Part shown: piece by piece, positions 56,948-64,000 of the stretch | Position numbering within the stretch: the first letter of the stretch is position 1 | Layout of the letters: the number at the start of each line of letters is the position of its first letter | Assembly (NCBI GenBank): GCA_022495995.1 | Contig: JAFEMH010001246.1 | Span: 124,001 to 188,000, forward strand | Direction: 5' to 3' | DNA: 64,000 nucleotides | DNA from: Adenophora triphylla var. japonica | Taxonomy: Eukaryota > Streptophyta > Magnoliopsida > Asterales > Campanulaceae | Made by a program: the position numbers and the translations under genes | The notes under the pieces: model-generated | Seen by the model: only the letters and a program-made list of their open reading frames with translations | Told to the model about the DNA's origin: nothing | Databases searched by the model: none

Positions 56948-57507
56948 GAAGCACATCTTATTGCGCCAAGCGTATAATCCGCTATTTATCCGGAACCACT
57001 AACCTTGGACTTTGGTATTCCAAAGATTCGAACTTCGATCTTGTAGGTTATTCGGATGCAGACATGCGGCTTGTACTATTGACAGAAAAGCACTAGTGGT
57101 ACTTGTCATTTCCTCGGGAATAGACTAGTTGCTTGGGCCGCAAGAAGCAAGCATCGGGCCAAAGTGTCAACCAACAGAGGCCGAGTATATTGTCAGCTGG
57201 TAGTTGTTGCCGTCAAATCCTTTGGATGAAGCAAATAGCGGTGGACTATGGAATCCATGAAGGGAATTGCCCCATCATGTGTGACAACACTTCAACAATT
57301 TCAGCCTCCAACAACCCCGTCATGCATTCCAAGACCAAGCATATTGATATCAAGTATCATTTCCTCAAAGACCATGTAGAGAAGAGGAATATCCATTTAG
57401 AGTACGTGGGGACAGACAACCGCATTGCCGATATCCTCACAAAGGCTCTTGACTCCAAGAGATTTTCTTTTCTCGTAGGAGAAATGGGTATGCTTGAACT
57501 TAAATAA
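56948..57507 (+). pseudogene. Sirevirus-like RNase H
   Basis: After a shift near 56935-56975, frames read RIIRYLSGTTNLGLWYS, VGYSDAD (catalytic Asp), then in 57133-57507 ILWMKQIAVDYGI, MHSKTKHIDIKYHFLKDHV and ADILTKALDSKRF, the usual C-terminal end of copia pol. At least three shifts lie between 56935 and 57180. Confidence 0.88.
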
Positions 57508-57960
57508 AATTCCATACTTTTTATTAACTAACCCGTTTGTTGAGTTTATGATGAAACTCCTAAGGATTGAGACCGCCCGTGTTGAAACCGCCTATACCAA
57601 AACCGCAAGATATCCAACCGCCCGCATCCAACCGCTACTTCCAAACCGCTTGATGCGCCTCCGACCGCTTGGATCAAAACCGCGTTTCAACTAAGAGTAA
57701 ATTCTTTCTATTTATGTCTTATCCTTATTACTTTAAAAAAAAAAAAAAAAAACTGTTCAAATTCCTTTATTTATTTATTTTTTATTTTATTTTTGACAAA
57801 AGGGTATTTTTGCAAATGTTTTCCCTCAAAAATTCAAAATTTTAGAGCATTTAATGCTAAGGGGACATGAGCATTTAAAGCCTTCATGTCAGCCGTCTTA
57901 GAGAGAGGTGCAGAAGGTGAAAGGGTGCAACAGCTTGGTTTATTTTCAATCATTTCTTCC
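57508..57960 (+). promoter_or_regulatory. Spacer with AACCGC cluster upstream of the extra gene
   Basis: Eight (A/G)ACCGC motifs at 57571-57683, then an A-run and T-rich stretch. No frame. It lies where a promoter for the extra gene would be. Confidence 0.55.
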
Positions 57961-57984
57961 GAACCAACCGCCCGCCCTTCACCC

Positions 57985-57992
57985 TATATAAA
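57985..57992 (+). promoter_or_regulatory. Internal TATA box for the extra gene
   Basis: TATATAAA in CACCCTATATAAACC, about 117 bp upstream of an ATG and 15 bp after an AACCGCCCGCCC motif. A pyrimidine-rich leader follows. Confidence 0.6.
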
Positions 57993-58177
57993 CCTAAGTT
58001 GGTGAAATTCTATCTTTTTCTGCCAACTCTCTGCACACTCTGTTTACCAACTCACTTTCTCTCTCTAAAACTCTTCACAAAATCTCCATTTTCAAAACCT
58101 TTTCTGAAATGGCCTCTACTTCAAAAAGACAAAGAGCCTCTACCACTGCTAGGGCTAAGAAACCCATCCTGGAAATG

Positions 58178-59109
58178 GTAACATCTCTAACCCTAATTCT
58201 TAATTTCTTCAACTCTGCCATGGATGAACACTCATAAACTGTTCGTATTCTTCAGTTCATGCTTTTGGTGATTTTGATCTTATTTGTTACTCATTTTCAA
58301 TGATTTTTGTTGGGATATGCTCGGATTCATGCTTAGATTAGATATATGTAATTTATTTCATGATCAATGCATGATTTGAGTGTTAATTTTATGATTTTCA
58401 GTTTCTCTACTTCGAAAACCCACTTTACATTTTTAGTGTTTCTTGATGATTCTGGGTAAAGGTTGAAATTTTATTGATATATTGTTAATCCCCTTCCCAA
58501 TGTGATCATTTTGATATATTATTTGCTCATTTTGGTTAAATTTCATGTATCTCTGTTCTTGGTGTTCTTGAATGTTCTTGGTGTTCTTCACAAAACCCAT
58601 GAACTGTTCTTGAAAAATCACATGTTTTGGTTGCCTTGATTCTGAGAAAGTGTTTTCCAACACTTAGAAAAATTTTCAACTTTTTCAGAAATTTTTGATT
58701 TCATTTTGGTTTGAAACCGCTCAATTGCAACCGCTTAGGAATTTTGTTTCAAACCGCTCCTCATTTTTAACCTTAAACGCATGTTCTAAAACCGCTTTTT
58801 CAAACACTTTGAAACCGCATGCTGGTCAAATTCCTTCCTTCTTTGATTTTGAGATTTTTACTAAGTATATAGGCTGGAAACCAAGAAATTCCTCTCTAAT
58901 CACTGCTTGCAGTGTGGGATAAGTTTGGATTACAATGCCACGTACTTAAGTAATTTTGTTCATAAATCCTCATTATTTGTTGAGTATTCATGGTTTCACT
59001 TGGGGTTTGAAATTCTCAAACCGCACCATTGCTCAACCGCTTGGTGCTCAAACCGCATGTGAACTATGAATACACAAATGGATCTAACACTTGAAATTTT
59101 ATTTTATAG
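58178..59109 (+). other. Intron in the extra gene (932 bp)
   Basis: AATG|GTAACA donor and TTTATAG|GATCC acceptor. The acceptor TAG is an in-frame stop directly before exon 2, so exon 2 is readable only after splicing; phase 0 is kept. Confidence 0.75.
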
Positions 59110-60348
59110 GATCCTACTACTTTCCTACCTGGGTGGGAAGTGAATGAGGAAGAGCTCAAAACAGATGCTCTAGGAAGGGAGTTGCTGAGGAAGCTCAGAG
59201 TCTCAGGCATCCTACCGCTCTTCACCAAGAAGCAGAACTTTATTGTACCATCCTTTGTGGATCAATTCTTTGCAACCGCTAAGAAGGATTCCAGAGTTCT
59301 TGAGCAAGGTCAGAGAGTTTCCTGCTTAACCGTTGTAGTTGAAGGGATGAAGCTCTCCATAGACTACATTGACATAAGAAGACTCTTCAGATTCACTGTT
59401 GGTGGAGCTCCTTTAGAGGTTGATCAGGTTATTCAAGACAATGCTGCTTTCCAAACCGCCAAAGTGGATACCTTATCCAAGAAGTACAAGAAGATCCCAA
59501 GAAAGAACTTTGGTGAACTGATGAACTTCATAGGTCATCTAGTGGGAAGATCTATTTGTGGAAAGACTGGGAACCACAACAATTTCACATCCCAACAATG
59601 GATGTACAGTGCTGCTATCTTTATGGAGATCAAGCTGCACTGGCCAAGGATCCTTTATTTTGAGATTAAGGATAGCATAGAGACCTATCAGTCCAAGGTC
59701 AAAGGTGAAGATTCGAGGTGGAGACCATTCTCGCAGATCCTAACCGCTCCGTTGATGGACTATGAGTACTTGGATGAAATGGTCACCAAGAATCCAGATC
59801 TTATGGTGGACTGCTCAGATGATTCCCTTGGAGTGCTAGCATGCCACACTTTCAGGTATGCCAATGGTGATGCTTTGTACAAATCGTTGTATGATGCAGA
59901 TACATATCCAAACAAAGAGCCCTATGAGCTCATAGATCCTTCAACCGCTCCTCAAACCAAAGCACCCAAGCGGTCCAGGAAGCCCCAAGCAAGAGCTGAA
60001 CCGCCTCAGAAAAAGGCCAAGACCGCTCCTGCAACCAAACCGCCTACAACCGATGATGGAGCAGTACAAGCAAGAGAAAGAAGAAATCATCCAAGGAACT
60101 CCGAACCTAAAACCATGCATTTGGTGGATGAAGATGATGAAGAAGAGGAAGATCCAAGTATTCCCAACTTGGTGGCTAGAGCCAAGAAAGCCGTAGATGA
60201 GATGGCCGGTTTGACTGTGGAAGAACAGATGAAGGTTCTCCAAGATAGGATTGCTAGATTGGCCAAGGAGCAAGCCGAGAAGTATCAAAGCCAAGGGAAA
60301 ATCAACCATCAAGCCGGAACCGCCTCACCCCACGAACCGCCTCCGTAA

Positions 60349-61200
60349 ACCCAACCGCCTCCATCTCCTCAAACCTCTCCGTCCAATCTCCAAACCAATC
60401 CCCAGCCCCAATCCCCGCCAACTCTCAATCCAAATCTCCATCCAAAGCCAAATCCATAACCCCTTCCCCCAACAAAACCGCACAATCTCGTGGGGAGAAA
60501 CCCAAGAGGAAGAAGATGGCCGCCAAGAAGAAACCCTTCAAGAAAACCAAGCCTGTCCAACCTCACCCACTCCTTCAAATTCCCCTCCTCAATCACCTCC
60601 TCAAAATTCCCTTCACCTTCCCCGTAAAATCACTCTCCCCCCTATCTTCTCAATCCCAATATAACTCACCCCAACATTCCCATTCCATGAACTCCCAACA
60701 TTCCAACCAAACCCCTACTCACTCTGCCTACCAACAATGGCGGTCAAACCTTCGCTGGACATGCCACCTCTAAGCCGCTAGAGATGATCCAACCCCGACA
60801 ATTCCCTAACGTAAAACCGCTCCCCTAACAGAAACCGCTCCCCTACACCTAACCGCTCTAAATCCAACTCTCCTTCAAAATCCCCTCCTCCACAAAAATC
60901 ACCCAACCAACAAAAGACTCCTCCTCAAACAAATACTCAAACCAAAACCGCTCCTGAAATTACCCAAACACAACCACCTCCTATATTTCCAACCGCTTCT
61001 ACCTCAACCGCACCTCCTTCTGACTATTCCCAAATCCTTCAAACCCTTTCCCTCATCCAAAGCCAACTCTTAATAAAGCAAGGTCATGTCATTAAGCTGA
61101 CCGCTTCCAATGACATCCTAACCGCTTCCAATGCTTCCCTCCAAACCTCTCTCTCAAATCTCTCTGAGTCAAACCTTGTTCTTCATGCCAAGGTAGAGTC
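60349..61200 (+). pseudogene. Pro/Thr-rich linker of the extra gene, frame-broken
   Basis: Dense in CCTCC, CCAAA and AACCGC; successive frames read Pro/Gln/Thr/Ser-rich text. One frame is open from about 60900 into the coiled coil at 61214. Confidence 0.55.
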
Positions 61201-62003
61201 TCAATCCCTGGAGATGGCAACCCTTAAATCAACATTGCTTGATGCCATTAAGGGGGAGAGATCTACAGCAAACCCTCCATCCTCCTCAACTGCTCCTGAT
61301 GATCAAACCGCGTCTCTTATCAAAACCGCTGTTGAAGAAGGATTGGTCAAAGCCTTAAGTGAAATTCAAGAGAAGGTCTGCAATTCCATTGAGAAAGACC
61401 TTGGGGATCTGACCTCAAAACTTGTTTCCACCTTAAACCTGCACCGCAAATGGCACAGATTGTCCAAACCGCCTTGAATTCCCTCAGAGAAGATGTTCTG
61501 GAGCAAATTGATATATTCAAGGTGGACTCCAAGGTAAATCTGGAATGTGTTGGAGATGCCTCAATGGCAAAGCTGAATGAGATTCGTGATGAATTTAATG
61601 CCCGCCGACAACATGAAGGCAGATTCATTGCCAAGATTGAAGCCGAAATTCTTGACTCAAGAAATCTCTAAATGTCACCATTGATCTTGATCCAATGAAG
61701 GAAGCTATCCAAGTTCAAACCGCTGCTGTGCAGGAGGAGATCCATACCATTTTCAATTCCCTTTATTCATCCCTTCACGTGCAGCTGGATACTATTAGAG
61801 ACAACCTTGAGGAAAACACCAAAGCGGTTGGTGCCACAAATTCTACCTCTGCTCATTCTGTCAATGCCTTAAAGAAGCTTGAAGCTACTCTCACCAGAAC
61901 CGCAGAGGAAGTTAGAAGACTAATGAAAGCGTTTGCACCAGACCAATCAAGAGCTGGGCCTAGTGGAGCTGACCACGAAGTGAACAAGCCGCCCCAGCAG
62001 TAA
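61020..62003 (+). pseudogene. Coiled-coil C-terminus of the extra gene
   Basis: Three frames (to 61477, 61450-61671, 61695-62003) read heptad-like text such as ALSEIQEKVCNSIEKDLGDL, VQTALNSLREDVLEQIDIF and LKKLEATLTRTAEEVRRLM, ending in PPQQ. Two frame changes separate them. Likely an oligomerisation region. Confidence 0.7.
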
Positions 62004-62508
62004 ATCGCTTTTTCCTTGTAATTTTTGGTAAGTTTGGACCGCACTTTCTTTGTATTTTATTTTGTCCAACTTACTTCATTTTTGATTTTGTAATCTTGTA
62101 ATTTCCTTTCATTCCTGTACTTGTAATCATTTTAGGAATTAATGGAAATTGCATCATGGTTCCAAAAACATTGTTCATTCAAACCGCTTGTTTGTAGAAC
62201 ATTGAAACCGCTTAAGGTCTTAAACCTCATTCAAATATTTTTCAACTTAAAACTCACTCTTTTGAATTAATGTTTAAACATTCAGTTTAAACTGCACTTT
62301 GAACTTAAACTCATACTTTTTAAAGTGCACTGAATGCATTTCTATACTCTTCAATTTGTAAGTTTTTAATCTTTCAAAAGCATAGAAATCTATAGCTTAA
62401 GCTAGTGTGTGCATTGACTTGGGACATGACTTACCATGTTAATTCTTATGGACATGTTTTTACCAAGTACAATGATTGTTTTTGCTGTAGTAGGTAATGG
62501 CATCAATC
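62004..62508 (+). other. 3' untranslated region of the Sirevirus-like element
   Basis: T-rich with TTGTAATTTCC and TTGTAATCATT repeats, and an opposed TTTAAACTGCACTTTGAAC/AAAGTGCAC pair near 62285-62330. No frame. Confidence 0.5.
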
Positions 62509-62522
62509 AAATAGGGGGAGAT
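62509..62522 (+). other. Sirevirus-like polypurine tract
   Basis: AAATAGGGGGAGAT directly before the 3' LTR, a typical Sirevirus-type tract. Confidence 0.92.
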
Positions 62523-63961
62523 TGTTGGGTATGCATATTTTAACCCTCCTATTTTGTATTAGATTTGATTGATACCATAACCTCCTGTCTATTTTAAGGA
62601 CTTTAGGACCCTATGTAATGAAGCTTAGACTTCAATTTTTAGCTAAGTCCATTTTATAGAATAGGTTAAAATTAGGCTTGAAGACTGGCTCAAGAATCAT
62701 TGGATTTTAGGATTGCGGCTTCAAGGGTTCCCGAACCGCCTTTTTCGTAACCGCTGCGTAACCGCCTTTTGCCTTGAGATTCCTCTCATCTCGAAACCGC
62801 TTGATCAATCAAGTGCAAACCGCACTTTTGGAAATCCTCTTCGGTGGAACCGCCTTTGTCAAACCGCTTGCCCCGTAACCGCCCCAATGATTGACTTCTT
62901 GAAGTGATCCTTTTATCCCTTGGAATCCACGTCCCCAATATTAAAAGTCAACCACCATATCTTGTCACGTGACCCAATGTCAGAGCAGATCTGCAAAGAT
63001 CTCATAAAGGTGACAGATGTCCTAACCACCTTGATTGCAGCTGAGGTCTGATCAGCTTTACTGCACCAACAGCTCTAAAGGACAAAAGTGGATATCAGTG
63101 GACCAATGGGAAAGCATCAAGTACTGTCCTTGAACAGTTGTGTCCAACGGCTATATTTGAGATGCTTGGGTATAAATACCCCCAATCTTCACCATTTGAA
63201 GATTGCTTGAATCTTGAGAAATTGCTGTGTTCATGAGAAGTTGAAGCTCTGCCCAGAAATTCTTAGTCCTTTGAATCTTCATCTTCATACTTCAAGAAAT
63301 ATTCCCACGTAAATCAAACCTTAACACATCAAGAATCATTGTGCTCTACATCTCACAGATTTAAAGAGCCTTGATCTTGTTCTCACACACACACCTCTCT
63401 TGTTTAAACACATAGTTTATTCATTTGAGATACACTGGTTATAGTATAGGATTTGTTCTTCATAGAAAAGATTTTATTGTACTTTGTAATCGCTCAAATA
63501 CTCAATATAAAATCTCTCTTAGAAATCCAAGACTAACCATCTTGGTAGTGGACGTAGATCGTTTATCGATTGAACCACTCCAAATATTGTGTTCTTACTT
63601 TCTGCATTTATATTTCATGTGCTTACTGATTATCTTCCTTTTCTCTGTTTGATCTTTATATAGTTATCCTTCATTGTGAAATTGTGTTTGGAGTTAACAT
63701 TGTCAAACTACACTTTCAGTTTTACAACTGCTCAGAAAATTGCACTAAAACCGCCTTGCAAAACCGCCTTCTCAAAACCGCATTTTATTAAGTATATTCC
63801 GCTGTGCATTTTACAACTCTACTTGCAGTTTCTTATACACTGCAAGAGGTTTTGTAAGCGTAGAGGTTTAGTTTTAAATTGAGGGCGAAAAATTTTAAAC
63901 AGCTATTCACCCCCCCCCTCTAGCTGTATTTTCACCCTTGTTGCCACCTTTGGGACCAACA
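62523..63961 (+). repeat. Sirevirus-like 3' LTR
   Basis: Partner of 50343-51785 with eleven AACCGC. Most differences from the 5' LTR fall at CAG/CTG sites. Confidence 0.95.
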
Positions 63962-63966
63962 CCGGT
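63962..63966. repeat. Target duplication CCGGT, right
   Basis: Matches 50338-50342. Confidence 0.93.
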
Positions 63967-64000
63967 AGGTTGGAGGATTTTAGAAATGTTGGATAGGTTG
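63967..64000 (+). pseudogene. Continuation of the interrupted gypsy-type ORF
   Basis: Reads on in frame with 50047-50342 as GWRILEMLDRL; cut by the window end. Confidence 0.65.

Larger units (their letters stand above)
58109..62003 (+). pseudogene. Extra (env-position) gene of the Sirevirus-like element, intron-containing
   Basis: Exon 1 (58109-58177) encodes MASTSKRQRASTTARAKKPI and a few more residues, a basic nuclear-signal-like start. A GT-AG intron (58178-59109) follows, and exon 2 (59110-60348) continues in phase as DPTTFLPGWEVNEEELK. Exon 2 reads LRVSGILPLFTKKQNFIVPS, YIDIRRLFRFTVGG and FTSQQWMYSAAIFMEIKLHW, like a putative plant transposon protein domain as I recall it, then an acidic, Pro-rich linker. 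After a stop at 60348, other frames carry a Pro/Thr-rich region and a coiled coil (to 62003). I see no signal peptide or membrane segment, so a true envelope role is not supported. Confidence 0.75.
50343..63961 (+). mobile_element. Complete Sirevirus-like Ty1/copia element with an extra gene
   Basis: 13.6 kb with LTRs of 1443 and 1439 bp, CCGGT duplications, Met-tRNA primer site, gag with CCHC knuckle and long coiled coil, protease, integrase, RT, RNase H, a 4-kb extra gene, and purine tract GGGGGAGAT. This layout matches Sireviruses (for example SIRE1), known for an env-like ORF after pol. Coding frames are broken at about a dozen places, but motifs remain easy to read, so it is young. Confidence 0.93.

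Noticed and set aside
58109..62003. Extra Sirevirus gene as a retroviral-type envelope
   Set aside because: No signal peptide, membrane segment or furin-like site seen; a basic start, acidic linker and coiled coil fit a soluble nuclear or particle protein better.

Overview
This window is transposon-dense nuclear DNA from a flowering plant. That reading rests on the element types: Ty1/copia and Ty3/gypsy LTR retrotransposons with initiator-Met or TGGCGACTCC primer sites, a hAT element with 8-bp target duplications, CCCTCCGTCCC-ended Stowaway MITEs, tRNA-headed SINEs and plant-mobile-domain genes. The species cannot be named from the sequence, and no confident host gene, rRNA or tRNA gene is present. 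Nearly every protein-coding stretch is transposon-derived and broken.

Layout: (1) 1-6610, a degenerate copia element cut by the window edge; its 3' end abuts (2) 6611-9141, the 3' end and LTR of a gypsy element (called Gy2a here). (3) 9142-17083, intergenic DNA with a MULE-type MITE, a Stowaway MITE, a TA microsatellite, a CACTA end, a Harbinger-like MITE, an inverted SINE, a small non-autonomous LTR element (14592-16010) and a copia gag fragment. (4) 17084-21325, a full-length hAT element with a broken transposase. (5) 21326-24239, a two-headed SINE and a minisatellite. (6) 24240-40648, a second MULE-type element split by a complete 15.4-kb gypsy element (G1, 24482-39893, duplication GTCAC). 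G1 keeps protease and integrase but has lost reverse transcriptase/RNase H, and carries two antisense genes. (7) 40860-49324, gypsy pieces in opposite orientations (Gy2b). (8) 50343-63961, a complete Sirevirus-like copia element (duplication CCGGT) with a large extra gene, inserted into a gypsy-type ORF.

The most interesting signals are regulatory or structural. (a) Paired 10-bp palindromes (GTCGNNCGAC or GCCGNNCGGC), 30-40 bp apart, lie upstream of the TATA box of copia and gypsy LTRs, recur in a MULE MITE, and recur upstream of the antisense genes. Each gypsy element uses the same version of the palindrome in its LTR and at its antisense gene. (b) A two-stem hairpin with compensatory base changes directly abuts the polypurine tract of all three gypsy copies. 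(c) The Sirevirus-like element is peppered with AACCGC in one orientation, in LTRs, UTRs and all coding frames. (d) Differences between paired LTRs, and several coding breaks, fall at CAG/CTG sites, which may be a sequencing artefact or a real mutational process.
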